Source: Prorocentrum cordatum (lineage: Eukaryota; Sar; Dinophyceae; Prorocentrales; Prorocentraceae). From it: a DNA stretch of 64,000 nucleotides. Shown piece after piece: positions 42,420 through 53,200 of this stretch. The notes under the pieces are model-generated. The model was not told the DNA's origin. It saw only the letters and a program-made list of their open reading frames with translations, and did no database searches. Positions within the stretch are counted from its first letter, which is position 1, and every line of letters begins with the position of its first letter. The DNA lies in NCBI GenBank assembly GCA_963575745.1, contig CAUYUJ010021159.1:420427-484426 (forward strand), read 5' to 3'. A program made the position numbers and the translations under genes.

Positions 42420-44450
42420 AACGCATTCGGTGGGGCTCCCTATGGGGCCATGAAATGGTGTCCTGGGTGCGGAGACGCGTGCGAATGCAGCCACTGGGGC
42501 TTTCGGTGGAGCTCCCCATGGGGCTTCGAAACGCTGTACTGGGTGGCGCGGACGCATGCCAAAACCCTGCCACTGGGGCCTTCGGTGGAGCTCCCGATGG
42601 GGTCACGAAACGTGTAAAGGGTGTGCCGAAATGGGCGGGGGGCGGCATGCGGACCCTGCCACTGGGGCCTTCGGTTGAGTTCCCTTTGAGGCCAAGAACC
42701 GTGTGAGGGGCGTGCCGATGTGTGGCGGGGTACGCAACACGGGAGAAGACGATTTGTCTGATCACTAGAGCCTGAGAGCGGGTGAGTATGAGCACGAGTG
42801 GGTCTGATTGTGCATGAGTCTGCGTGCGAGTGAGTCTACGCGTATGCATGTCGACGCCCATATCGGCACTCCCCTCGCGTGGATCGCTCTCGGTTCCTCC
42901 CCCTCTTTTTCTCCCTCTTTGCGCGCGCATTCCAGTGTCCAAGGTTACCACCGCCAGCCCGGAGACAAGGGTTTCCCTCTGACCCCGATTCGGCTGACGA
43001 TGGGTTACCACCGCCAGCCCGGATACAAATGGTTTCCCCCTGCACCCGATTCGGCCGAGGATGGGTTACCACCCCTGGCCCGGACGCAAGGGTTCCCCCC
43101 TGTGCCCGGCCGCCGTCGTCCTCCTCAATTCCTGTTCATCCTCCTCACATCATGGGTCGCGCGAGTCGCCCTCCGAAGAACACAACATTGACGACAGCTA
43201 CGAGAACTGAATCTTCGTTTGGCTTCGAACATGAAGCTGCGGGCCCCGCACGCGCCACGCATGCGGGCGCAGCCACTGGGGCCTTCGATGGAGCTCCTTG
43301 TGGGACCACAAAACGTTCCTGGGTGGGGCCTTCGATAGAGCCCTCTATGGGACCACGAAGCGCTGTCCTGGGTGGAGAAGACGTGTGCGAACACCCCCAC
43401 CAAGGCCTTCGGTGAAGCTCCCGATGGAGCCACGAAGCGCTGTGCTGGGTGGGGAAGACGCGTGCGAACACCCACAGTGGGGCCTTCGGTGGAGCTCCCG
43501 ATGGAGCCACGAAGCGCTGTCCAGGGTGAGGGACCCGCATGCGAACACCGCCACTGGGGCCTTCGGTGGAGCTCCCTATGGGGCCACGAAGCGCTGTCCA
43601 GGGTGGGGGGCCCGCATGCGAACACCGCCACTGTGGCCTTCGGTGGAGCTCCCTATTGGGCCACGAAACGCTCTCCTGGGTTGGGGGCCCGCATGCGAAC
43701 ACCCCCAGTGGGGCCTTCGGTGGAGCTCCCGATGGAGCCACGAAACGCTGTCCAGGGTGGGGGACCCGCATGCGAACACCGCCGCTGGGGCCTTCGGTGG
43801 AGCTCCCTATGGGGCCACGAAACGCTGCCCTGGGTGAAGGAACCGCATGCGACCCCCCCCACTGGGGCCTTCGGTGGAGCTCCCTACGGGGCCACGAAGC
43901 GCTGCCCTGGGTGGGGGACCCGCATGCGAACACCCCCGCTGGGGCCTGCGGCGGGGCTCCCCATGGGGCTACGAAACGCTGCCCTGGGTGGAGGGCCCGC
44001 ATGCGAACACCCCCAGTGGGGCCTTCGGTGGAGCTCCCTTTGGGGTTCACGAAACGCTGCCCTGGGTGGGGGACCCGCATGCGAACACACCCACTGGGGC
44101 CTTCGGTGAAGCTCCCGATGGAGCCACGAAGCGCTGTGCTGGGTGGGGAAGACGCGTGCGAACACCCCCACTGGGGCCTTCGGTGGAGCTCCCGATGGAG
44201 CCACGAAGCGCTGTCCAGGGTGGGGGACCCGCATGCGAACACCGCCACTGGGGCCTTCGGTGGAGCTCCCGATGGGGCCACGAAACGCTGTCCAGGGTGG
44301 GGGGACCGCATGCGAACACCGCCACTGGGGCCTTCGGTGGAGCTCCCTATGGGACCACGAAACGCTGCCCTGGGTGAAGGAACCGCATGCGAACACTCCC
44401 AGTGGGGCCTTCGGTGGAGCTCCCTATGGGGCTACGAAACGCGTGAGAGG
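42420..44450. repeat. Tandem array of 77-bp units with diverged outliers
   Basis: Diverged units lie at 42425-42710. The regular array (about 15 units) runs from 43265 to 44450 at 76 to 78 bases, with ACTGGGGCCTTCGGTGGAGC and CCCGCATGCGAACACC in each. Between them, 42940-43105 has three units of about 65 bp with GGTTACCACCGCCAGCCCGG. Two further relatives lie at 53730-53900. Confidence 0.95.
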
Positions 44451-44575
44451 TGTGCCGGGAGCAAAGGCAAGGAGGGGGAGGAGGGAGGAGGGGGAGGAGG
44501 AGAGGAGGGAGGAGGGGGAGGAGGAACGAAGGAAGGAGGAGGAGACGCGGGGCGCTGTCTATTCAAAACGAGGAC
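44451..44575. repeat. GGAGG tract
   Basis: GGGAGGAGG repeats at 44465-44545. Confidence 0.8.
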
Positions 44576-44685
44576 GGTTGCATAAGCGTAAATGTTCGGA
44601 GCTTTTGTGGGATTCCTTGGATCGGCGTTGGGACCCTCCGCCCTGGCGTGCGGAGCACGCCAGGGACGGCGCCAGAGGATGGACG
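44576..44685. mobile_element. IR-D element, copy 5 (right arm lost)
   Basis: The left arm with AAATGTTCGGAGC and GGATTCCTTGGATCGGCG and the loop with CTGGCGTGCGGAGCACGCCAG are present. The right arm is missing. Confidence 0.6.
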
Positions 44686-45069
44686 CCCCCCAGTCGTGTA
44701 TCCTCCAATTTGGCTTTGATTTCTTGGTCAAGCCGAGAGGCGAAAGACCCACACAGTTGTTGTTCGGAGTCGCGATACCCCCCGTTATGTGCCGATGCGG
44801 CGCGATCTTTTCAGATTGCCAAGCCGACTGGATGACTGGATTCAAGGTTTTGGGAACGACCCACACGGGGGGATTCTATTTGAGCCCGGGACACCTGTGC
44901 CAGCCCATGGTCCCATCCCGGGCATGACTGCCGGGCATGCGGATGCAGTTGGTACTCTTCCTCTCCCTCCCTCCCTCCATTCCTACTCCTCCTCCTCCTT
45001 CTCCTCTTCCTCCTCCTCCTCCTTCCCTTCCTCTCCACCTCCTCCCGCGCCCTGAGCGCGTCATCGCAG
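44686..45069. other. No gene called; CCT tract at 44945-45050
   Basis: The pyrimidine tract leads to an acceptor CGTCATCGCAG at 45059-45069. Confidence 0.45.
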
Positions 45070-45181
45070 GACATCCTCGTCCAACGGGGTGCTACTTGCT
45101 GGGCCTGAGCGGAGAGAGGAGGGGGCTGCGAGCGAGTCGCGCGATCTTCCAGCCGGCGCCTGTTCGTGGAGTGTGATCTAG
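45070..45181 (+). CDS. Exon-like island ending in TAG, unknown
   Basis: After a long CCT tract and CGCAG the frame reads SSSNGVLLAGPERREEGAAS and ends in TAG at 45179-45181. A neighbouring frame is open to 45176. Confidence 0.33.
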
Positions 45182-45925
45182 CCGGGCTCCGGCTCAGATG
45201 TCGTCAAGCGTCGTTCGCCCGCCGAGCAGCAGTGCCACGCCAAAACATGCGGGTGCATCGTTGAGTCGAGCAGGGATGATCGCGCTGGGAGACAAAAGAT
45301 CATGTCGCCAACCCTCCGCATCGTTTCACCGACCCCCATCCCCATCCCCATCCAGACCCCCACCATTTCACCACCCCAGCTGGGGATGTATCCCTCGAAA
45401 CCCGAAGGAAACAGCCTAGATCCCAATCCAGGGGGGCAAGTCGGCCGGTGGAGCACAGGCCACACCCATGGGAACCGGGGTCGGTTAAGCGATGCTCCAA
45501 CCACAAGGGGTCTTTAACGACGCCCCCCCTAAGCTCTCGCCTGGCAAGATAACTCGTCCCTCCCCTCCTCGCCCATCCCCCTAATCACCATCATCTTCGT
45601 CATCATCGTCATCATCGTCATCATCATTATCAGCATCATCATCAGCATCATCACCATCAGGGCTCCTCATCTCCCCCACGATCATCAGCGCCTGCCGCCG
45701 AGAGGGGCACATTATGAGTAAGCGCTTCGCCCCCTGCCGCCTGCCCCCTCTATCATAATTGGATATATCAGAGTCGCGTCGGTTCGTTTCGACGCTGCCT
45801 TGGCGCATCTGGAAACATCATGCAGGGGCGGATAGGAACCATCAGCGTATATCGAGACGTTAGCGTTATCGAAGACGCCTATTGCGAATCACCGCCGCCC
45901 CCTGCCCTTGTGAAAGCGCCTACGT
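45182..45925. other. No gene seen; CAT microsatellite
   Basis: CAT/CATCGT repeats at 45590-45665. An ATG frame from 45820 is open but runs into repeats. Confidence 0.45.
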
Positions 45926-46275
45926 GGCCGACAGCTAGGCTAGAGCTTGGCCAAGCAATCGGGCCAGCTGTTCCCCGAGTCGGTTTGGAACGCCTTCAGG
46001 AAACGCTTGAGGAAGCACGAGGTTTTAAGTCGCACATGTGTCCGAGCGTTGTGGCAATAGCTTTGCCAAGCTATCGGACCATGTGTTCCCCCAACTTTTG
46101 CGGAACCCCTTCTGGGAACACTTGGGGGAGGATGGCGGGGAACAGCACGATAAGTAGGGGGAGGAGATGGAGGAGGAGGAGGAGGAGGAGGAGGAGGAGG
46201 AGGAGCAGCAGAAGGATGGAAAAAAGGAGGAGGAAGAGGAGGAGGAGGAGGAGGAGGAGGAGGAGGATGAAGAGG
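45926..46275. repeat. Two diverged 125-bp units and a GGA tract
   Basis: GCTTGGCCAAGC...TTCCCC...GGAACGCC at 45937 is echoed by GCTTTGCCAAGC...TTCCCC...GGAACCCC at 46061. GGA repeats fill 46165-46275. Confidence 0.6.
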
Positions 46276-46279
46276 AGGA

Positions 46280-48760
46280 GTGGGCATCTTGGGAGCCTCT
46301 GGGGGCACTCTTGGGGCCTCCTGGGAGCTTCCTGGGAGCCTCTTGGAGGCATCTTGGGGGCCTCCTGGGGCCTCTTGGGGGCCTTTGGGGGCTTCTCGGG
46401 GGCCTCTTGGGCCGTCTCAGGGCATTCCTGGCCCGTCCGACGCCGTCGGTCGCCGTCTTCGGGGCCTCTCTGGGCCCGCTTGAACCCTTTTGGGGTGCTC
46501 CAGGGCCGTCTTGGAGATCATATTGGGCGTCTTGGAGGCCTGTTGGGCCGTCTGGGTGCCCTCTTGGGGCCTCCTGGAGGCCTCTTGGGCGATATTTGGG
46601 GGCTCGTGGGCCGTCCCGGGCAGTTGGAAGATCGAAAAGAGCATACGCCAAATTCATTCAACAACCTAAGGCACATCAAGGATTTTGGCACCTTCGGGTC
46701 TTCCTGGAGGCGCCCTTGGGGGCCTCTGGGGCCGTCTTGGGGACCTCTTGGAGCCATCTTGGGCCGTCTTGATGGCCTCCTGGCCCGTTTGACCCCGTCT
46801 GAAGCCGTCTTGAGGGCCTCTCTGGGTCGACTTGGGGCCCTCTTGGGGAGCTCCAGTCTTGGAAGCCATTTTGGGTGTCTTGGGGGATTCGTTGGCTGTC
46901 TTGGGACCCTCTTGGAGTTTTGGGGGCTTCTCGGGCCGTCCTGGGGCCATCTTGGAGGCCGCTTGGGCGATCTTGGGGCGACCTTTGAAGGCTCTTGGGC
47001 CGTCTCGGGCCGTCGGAAGGCCGAAGAGAAGCCAATGCCAAAGTCCTTCAACAACATATGATAATCAATGATTTCGGGCCTTGCTGGAGGACCTCTTGGA
47101 GGCCTCTGGGGCCGTCTTGGAAACCTCTTGGGGGCCTCTTGGTCCGTCTTGGGCCATCTTGGAGCCGTGATGGAGCCATTTTGATGGCCCGTTGGACCTC
47201 TCTAGGCTAATTTGGGGCTCTACTGGTGTGCTCCAGGGCCGACTTGGAGGCCATCTTGGGCGTCTGGGAGGCCTCGTTGGCAATCTTAGGGCCCTCTTGG
47301 GGCAGTCTTTGGGGCCTCTTGGGCCGTTTCGATGCCAAAAAAGGAAAATCAATGATTTGTGCCTCTTCGGGCCTTCCTGGAAGACCTCTTCGAGGCTTCT
47401 GGGCCTGTCTTGGAGACCTCTCGGGGGCCTCTTGGGCCGTCGTGGGCCATCTTGGAGCAATCTTGGGCCGTCTTGATGGCCTCCTGTCCCGTCGGACGCA
47501 GTCGGAAGCCGTCTTGAGGGCCTCTCTGGGCTGATTTGGGACTCTATTGGGGTGCTCCAGGGCCGTCTTGGAGACCAAGTGGGCCTATTGGGCGTCTTGG
47601 AGTCCTCGTGGGCCGTCTTGGGGCTCTCTTGGGACAGTCTTGGGACCTCTTGAGCCGTTCAGGGGCCCTCTTGGAGGCCTCTTAGGCGATCTTGGGGCGA
47701 TCTTTGGGGGCTGTTGGGCCGTCTTGGACCGTCGGAGGACCGAAGAGACGCAAATGACACAATCCTTCAAAAACCTAAGGCACATCCATGATGTTGGTCT
47801 CTTCGGGCCTTCCTGGAAGACACCTTGGAGGCCTCCTGGGCCATCTTGAGGCTATTTTGGGCCGTCTTGGAGGCCATCTTGGGCGTCTTGGAGGCATCTT
47901 GGGGTGATCGCAACCGTCTTGGAGGCCATCTTGGGCCATCTTGGCGGTCTCGGAGGCCATCCTGGGCCGTCTTGGTGAAATAGTTCTGGGAATTGGGCGC
48001 CTTCCGGGTGGCTGGCGGGACGGGCCGAAGCCCACGGGCGAGGTCTTTCGGAAAAGAACCAAAAACAAGAGCGGTAGGATTCAGCACGCTGGGCACCCTT
48101 GTGGCAAGCCAGCAGGGGGCGGCGGATCCTAGTGGCCTTCGGCCCATCCCGCCTTCGTTGTTGGGTTGTGGGTCTGAGGCCTCTTGTATATGTCTTGGGG
48201 TGTCGTGGGGAACCTCTCGGGGGCCTCTTGGAGGCGGTTTGGGCGCCTCTGAGGGGCCTCGTGGGGTATCTGTTGGGCCTTTTGGAAGCCTCTCGGGCGC
48301 GTCTTGGGCGCCTCTTGGGGTCTCTTGGGGCCCGCTTGAACCCTCTTGGGGCCTCCTGGGGGCTTCTCGGCGCACAAATATAGAGTTGTCGGTTCGTGGT
48401 CCCCTGCTTCGGCCCCTCTAGGGGCCGTCTTGGGGCCCTCTTGGGCCCTCTTGAGCGCTTTTTAGGCCATCTTGGAGGCCTCTTGGTCCGTCTTGGGGCC
48501 CTCTTGGAGGCATCTTGGGTCGTCTTGGGGTCCTCTTGGAGGCCTCTTGGGCTGTCTTGGTGCGGTCTTGGGAGCTTCTGGAGCCGTCTTGGAGAATCGG
48601 GAAGCCGAACATGCGGGAATGCCAAAGTCCTTCCAAAACGTTTTCTGTAAAATCAGCGAATGTGCCATCTTGGGGATCTCTCAGGAGGCCTCTTGGAGCT
48701 CGCTTGGGGCCTCTTTGGGCCCTCTTTGGCCGTCCTGGAACCATCTTCGGGCGCCTTGGA
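46280..48760. repeat. CTTGGGGCC / GCCGTCTTGG array with higher-order units
   Basis: About 2.5 kb of degenerate GGCCGTCTTGG, CCTCTTGGGGG and GGAGGCC motifs at roughly 10 to 22 base spacing. Unique-looking spacers with TCCTTCAACAAC or related sequence, followed by TTCGGGCCTTCCTGGA, recur near 46648, 47035, 47345 and 47765, with a diverged one near 48610. They mark a higher-order unit of about 300 to 420 bp. A non-repeat insert occupies 47985-48150. Confidence 0.9.
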
Positions 48761-49207
48761 GCACTCTTGGCGTCGGCAATGCGAATATGGCGTGCTGTGC
48801 AAGGGTGGCCTTGGGGACGCGAGGACCGCGTCATTTACAAGGGATTACGGCCTCGGGTGCGCGAATCTCACGTATTATTGGGTGTTCCACGCCCCCCCCG
48901 GGAATTCAGAGCACGCGATCCGGGCGTGGTAGCCGGGTGGTTTGGGGCTCCCCCCCCTCGCGCGGACTTCAAGAATAGGAAGCAGAAAGCAGGACTGGAA
49001 CACTGGAGACTTGAAACTGCAACTGGTGCAGGGAGCAGCGCACTTCGGCCCACAGCCTGTTGGCCCCACAAGGGGGCCGGCGAAGTTTCGCCGCTGTTGG
49101 AGGGGTTATATATATATATATAGATATATATACACATACAGGATCATATGTGTATATATATATATATGGTTACGAACCTTTTGGAGTTACCCCCCTGGGG
49201 CCCGCAG
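48761..49207. repeat. Dispersed repeat copy and TA microsatellite
   Basis: 48935-49085 is the second copy of the repeat at 41838. TATATA repeats fill 49107-49168. The remainder, 48761-48934, shows nothing. Confidence 0.65.
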
Positions 49208-49359
49208 GCGCCGCGGCCGGCGGCGACAGCTTCGGCACGCTGCTGCTGAGCGCGCTGCCGGCAGCCGCCCTGCGCGGGCTCGCCAGGACCATCACACGCC
49301 CCCCACCCCCTGCAGCAACCACGGGCACCGCAACGAAAATATCGCGACGACACAAATAA
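49208..49359 (+). CDS. Exon-like island, Ala/Leu-rich helix, unknown
   Basis: Follows CTGGGGCCCGCAG at 49195-49207 and ends in TAA at 49357-49359. The first part reads AAAGGDSFGTLLLSALPAAA with G or C at nearly every third position. The last 20 codons are less convincing and a donor may lie before them. Confidence 0.42.
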
Positions 49360-49455
49360 CGCGGCGGCTTTCTCGGATCCGCGCTGGGCCCCCTTGGCGG
49401 TGCCTCTGGCGCCGCCCCTGGTGCGCTCGCCGCGCTAGGGAGGGTTTCTTTTTCT
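49360..49455. mobile_element. IR-D element, copy 6 (left arm and loop only)
   Basis: TTTCTCGGATCCGCGCTGGG followed by GGTGCCTCTGGCGCCGCC. The right arm appears to be cut by the IR-A element at 49461. Confidence 0.6.
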
Positions 49456-49460
49456 ACGCA

Positions 49461-49636
49461 CGTCAGAGTGTCCCTTCGCCGGAGCGATCTTTGGTGCCCG
49501 CCCTTTGGGGTTCCCGGATCGCCGAAGCCGATGCGATATAGTACCGTCTTGCGCGCTCGTGTGTTGGTTCCCCCGCGGCACCCCAAAAAGCCGCGCACCG
49601 AAGGTCATTCTTACCTAGGGTCACTCTTGCGTGTAG
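49461..49636. mobile_element. IR-A element, copy 3
   Basis: The left arm is CAGAGTGTCCCTTCGCCGGA and the right arm is GCACCGAAGGTCATTCTTAC then AGGGTCACTCTTGCGTGTA. The centre GGATCGCCGAAGCCGATGCG is shared. Confidence 0.75.
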
Positions 49637-49702
49637 CCAGATGCTTCCCGTCGATTTAAGGCCCCTGGGGTCGAAGAGCGCACGGCAAGATTGACCACAA
49701 AG

Positions 49703-49852
49703 TGAAAGGCGTAGAATTTCCCAGCAGATTTTTGGGATCCGCCTTTGGTCACCCCTGCGGCACCTCCGTTGCCGTCGTGGGCGCGCTCCGCGCGCCGGGG
49801 AAGGGGGTCCAGCGCCGATCGAAGGCATCCGCGCAGAGCTGCGAAATGCTAT
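49703..49852. mobile_element. IR-D element, copy 7
   Basis: CCCAGCAGATTTTTGGGATC pairs loosely with GATCGAAGGCATCCGCGCAG. The loop includes GGCGCGCTCCGCGCGCCGGG. Confidence 0.65.
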
Positions 49853-49857
49853 AGGAG

Positions 49858-50241
49858 ATGCCGCTTCTACTTCTTCTGTGGGAGGAGCCGTCTCCCCGGC
49901 CCCGGGGCCGTCCCACAAAGAAAAACGACTCGGTGCGAAAGGTCTGCCCCCAGGAAGTGCTCGAGATCCCCCGGGGGGCCGGCGTGGCGAATGTGGATGC
50001 GCCGTGGGAGGAGGGGGAGGGGGAGGAGGAGAAGAAGCCATCCGGAGACGGTTCGGGGCGAGACGCCGGTCCGGAAGGAGGGGCCGGGCTCTCCGGGGAA
50101 GCCCTTGTGGCGAAAGCGTGGCGCCGCCTGGAGGAGCGCACACCCTGGCACCACGCAGGAAGAGGAGGTGTCCAAAGCTGGCGGTCAGATGCAGACCTCC
50201 CGTGCCGCGAAAAGCAGAGGTGGAGGGGCTTCTTCTTGTGA
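49858..50241 (+). CDS. ORF of 127 residues, unknown
   Basis: ATG to TGA. The translation is charged and well mixed (VLEIPRGAGVANVDAPWEEG, LVAKAWRRLEERTPWHHAGR). Two plus frames and two minus frames are also open here because stop codons are rare, so frame choice rests on composition only. It begins six bases after an IR-D element. Confidence 0.33.
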   Translation: MPLLLLLWEEPSPRPRGRPTKKNDSVRKVCPQEVLEIPRGAGVANVDAPWEEGEGEEEKKPSGDGSGRDAGPEGGAGLSGEALVAKAWRRLEERTPWHHAGRGGVQSWRSDADLPCREKQRWRGFFL

Positions 50242-50682
50242 TTCGGCTTCGTGGATCGCCCAGGGGGGGTCCACGCGATCGGTCCCTGGCCTTCGCAGCG
50301 AGAGGAGGTTCGTGGGGGGGGTGGTGATGGGGGGTGGCCCAGCTGGGGGGTGAAGCACAGGGCCTCGTGTGGGTCGCCCACAGTTGGGTCCCCCCCATCT
50401 GGCCCCACTGTGGGGCCTTGCTCTTCGCCCCCCCAGTGTCGGGGGTGGACAGAACCCCCAACAGTGGCACGTCGATGAGTGAATTGTCCGTTTTCGGTTC
50501 TCGAGAGGGCGCCGTGGCCGTTATTTTCCAGGCTTGCGCCCGCCAGGTTTGGGCCTCGGGTCGTTTTCACTGAACCGCGTTTTGCTAAAGGGGGTCTGTC
50601 CAGTGGTGGGCCACCCCCCCAACTGCCACCCGCCCGCCGAGGCGGGGGGGGGGGGCAGGGGCCGCCGCTGCCCAGCGCCCAG
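50242..50682. other. No gene called
   Basis: A loose inverted pair lies at 50340-50445 around CCACAGTTGGGTC and CCCCACTGTGGGGCC. G runs lie near 50646. Confidence 0.4.
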
Positions 50683-50814
50683 GAGCCTCGGGGTGGCCGC
50701 CTGCGCGAAGGAGCAGCTGCTGCCGCGGCTGCGCCAGGCGGCCTCTCGACAGCGGGCGCCCTGCGGGGGCTCGGGGCGGCCGGCCCCGACTCGGCGGCGG
50801 CGACGCCGCTGATG
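50683..50814 (+). CDS. Exon-like island, unknown
   Basis: After GCCCAG at 50677-50682 the frame reads GVAACAKEQLLPRLRQAASR with G or C at almost every third position, then an Arg run and TGA at 50812-50814. The end is probably past the true exon edge. Confidence 0.4.
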
Positions 50815-50960
50815 TCTACCGCGACGCCGACGGTGTCTGCCGCGACGCTGCCGACGACGACGCCGACGGCGTCGACGACGACGACGACGTTGCCGACGCC
50901 GACGCCGACGCCGACGATGTCCACCGTGACGCCGACGAAGTCTGCGACGACGACTACTCG
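50815..50960. repeat. GAC/GCCGAC microsatellite
   Basis: ACGCCGACG and GACGACGAC repeats. Two copies of CCGCGACGCCGACG flank the middle. Confidence 0.85.
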
Positions 50961-51571
50961 CCCATCCGATCGCACATCCTTTTTGCACCCTCATGTCTCT
51001 TCTCCTCCATCCGTCCTCGTCCTCGTCCTCCCTCCATCCCCTCCCCTCTTCATTCGTCCCCTGGTTGGAGCTTTCACAGCTCCAGCCAGGGTAGATGTCC
51101 GCATGAACGTTGCAGGCAGCGGTATGGAGTTGCCTCCTCCCATGGCCGGAGCCGTAATCGTATGGCACGGTTTTCAGAGCCTTGGTGTACCGTCAACAAG
51201 GAGGAATCCCACGGGGGCCCCTGAGCACGGGGGTGGACTCGGGTTGCCAGTCCGCCCCGACTGTGGCTCAACCCCCTCGGTGCTGCTGCGGCCTAGCGTG
51301 CAGTGCCACACCAGGCCCCAGCACCGTATTCAGAGTCGGCAGCGCACTGCCGTCTCAGCGGCCGAGGCCGCTGTGGAGTACAACATGTGGCCCAGTGCCA
51401 CGAGGTTTCGGGTTAGGGTCGGGTCGGCCAACCCCTAGCCTCCCCCTTAGCCAGGTGATGGTCCTCCTCCACCTCCTCCTCCTCCTCCTCCTCCTTCTTT
51501 CCCTCCATCCATCCATCCATCCAGCCCTTCTTTCCTAATTGTTACCTCCCGCCTGCGCCGAGCTGCAAGCC
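50961..51571. other. No gene called; CCTCCT and CCATC runs
   Basis: A plus frame is open to TAG at 51436-51438 (it includes AEAAVEYNMWPSATRFRVRV) without splice support. CCTCCT fills 51463-51495 and CCAT repeats 51502-51525. Confidence 0.4.
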
Positions 51572-51932
51572 CGATGAGCACGAGCCGCCACGACGGGAAG
51601 CGGGGGGAGTCCGAAGGGAACTGGGTCACAGGCCCTGGGGCTTTCCCGAGGGCGAGCGAAGGCGGATTCCCAGGATCTCCTGTGAGGGTCTGGCACACAG
51701 AGGCTCGCGCGAGCTCTGGGGACTCACGGACGCACTCGCGCTGGACATGGCGCAAAAGACGCCCGCCCGCCATGGAGCCCGCGTTGTCTTAGAAGACAGA
51801 CCAGGGCGAAGAATTGGCCGCCAGCTTTTCATGCGGTGCCCTTTGCTGCCCCCAGGGTCCGAACAAAAGGCAAAGGATGTCCATACACCAGTCATACACC
51901 AGTTTCTTGAATGCCCGTGTCCTGCATGCTGA
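51572..51932 (+). CDS. Exon-like frame to TGA, unknown
   Basis: The frame ending at TGA 51930-51932 reads SRELWGLTDALALDMAQKTP, ARVVLEDRPGRRIGRQLFMR and HTPVIHQFLECPCPAC, with a CPCPAC end. A pyrimidine tract and CCGAG or CAAG precede it. The edge is uncertain. Confidence 0.35.
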
Positions 51933-52477
51933 GTTATTAGTGCGGCGGGCGAGATGGGCTCGTAGGTGGGCGGCGGGCAGTTGGGACCTCCCTCCTTCCT
52001 CCTCTCTAGACCTCCCAACCTCCCTGTCATCCTCTTCGTTCTCCTCCTCGTCGGCATCCCCTCCCTCTTCGTCGACCTCTCCAGGCCCCTCCAGAATCCT
52101 GAAGCCTCTCCAACCGCCCCTCTTCCCTCCTATCTATGTAAATCCTGGTTTTCCTCCCCCTCCTCTCCCGCCTCCCCCCCACGTCTGAATATCATAGGCG
52201 ACCAGGCCCGGTCCAATATCAATGTGGGCCAAAACCAGATCGCATCAACAGCCCCCGAGGCGAAGCCAACAGCCCCCGAGGCGAAACCAAAAGTTCGCCC
52301 TCATGGTTCCCGAAAGCAAACGTCGAGCCCGACCGAGCGAACGCGTCGACCCTGGAACCGCGTTCACTGGGACTGCGTCCGCGCCAACGCGACATCCGTT
52401 GGGCCGCCGGGAGCGCGGTTGCGCCTCGCTATCTGGTAACCGGTGGGGCTGGGAACTTGGGATTGTGCAGGCACCGG
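51933..52477. other. No gene seen
   Basis: CCTCC-rich at 51985-52190. A short duplication CCCCCGAGGCGAA(A/G)CCAA occurs at 52255-52290. Confidence 0.45.
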
Positions 52478-52667
52478 ATCGACTAGAGGTAAGAGTGCCC
52501 TTTCGCCGGAGTGACCTTTGGTGCGGGCACAGATGGGCCCTCAGATGGCTGATAACGAAGCGGTAGCAGCGGCTCGCGCGCTCAGGTTTGTTCTCCCCGC
52601 GTTTCCCAAAAAGCCGCGCACCAAAGGTCAAGCTTACCCAGGGTCACTCTTGCGTGTAACCGACCCT
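52478..52667. mobile_element. IR-A element, copy 4
   Basis: The left arm ends GTGACCTTTGGTGCGGGC and the right arm begins GCGCACCAAAGGTCAAGC, continuing CCAGGGTCACTCTTGCGTGT. The outer part resembles GGATCGACT and its inverse, as at 30681. Confidence 0.8.
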
Positions 52668-52669
52668 CG

Positions 52670-52815
52670 CTCCTCCTCCTCCTCCTCCTCTCCTTCTCCT
52701 CCTCCTCCTCCTCCTCCTCCTCCTCCTCCTCCTCGCTCCTCCTCCTCCTCCTCCTCCTCGTCCTCCTCCTCCTCATCCTCCACCTCCTCCTCCTCCTCCT
52801 CCTCCTCCTCCTCCT
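52670..52815. repeat. CCT microsatellite
   Basis: Nearly pure CCT/CTC. Confidence 0.95.
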
Positions 52816-52850
52816 CCCCTCGTGATGGAGAAGGTCACTCTTGCCGTGTA

Positions 52851-53015
52851 GCCGACCAGAGCGCGCCACTGGGGCTGCGCGCGCGCCCAGCTGACAGGGT
52901 TGTGTCGTCTTCGACACGCAGGCGCTGCGCGGAGGGGACTAGCCGCGGAGGGACTGCTCCGCCCGCCCGGCCCAACCCTCCAACGTGGCAGCGGCAAGCG
53001 CGGGCGGGGGGCTGA
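52851..53015 (+). CDS. Exon-like island, unknown
   Basis: After the CCT tract and GCCGTGTAG the frame reads SAPLGLRARPADRVVSSSTR and continues to TGA at 53013-53015. An alternative acceptor CGACACGCAG lies at 52921. Confidence 0.33.
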   Translation, partial: ADQSAPLGLRARPADRVVSSSTRRRCAEGTSRGGTAPPARPNPPTWQRQARAGG

Positions 53016-53019
53016 CCCT

Positions 53020-53200
53020 CTCCAAGGCCTGCACGTTGCTCATGTCTAACTCTTCGAAAAGTCCTGGATTTGTTGGGGGCCGAGATCCTGTCATGTCTGA
53101 TTGTTCTATCCTGGGCATCTTCTTGGCCACTAGGGGGCCAGGAACAATCAGAAACGAGCACAATCAGAGCTGAGCACGATTAGAAATGAACGACGTGTAC
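53020..53200. mobile_element. IR-E dispersed element, copy 2
   Basis: Matches 24535-24735 in order, including TCTATCCTGGGC, TTGGCCACTAGGGGGCCAGG and GAAATGAACGACGTGTAC. Confidence 0.65.

Noticed and set aside
43145-44585. Long frames on both strands through the 77-bp array
   Set aside because: 77 is not a multiple of three, so the apparent protein repeats change frame from unit to unit. Open frames follow from the base composition of the unit.
45820-47061. 413-codon frame starting MQGRIGTISVYRD
   Set aside because: The first 100 codons span two diverged copies of a 125-bp repeat and the rest is GGA and CTTGGGG repeats. There is no independent support.
49749-50975. 408-codon minus-strand frame
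   Set aside because: Ser/Pro-rich, with competing open frames on both strands and a GAC microsatellite at one end.
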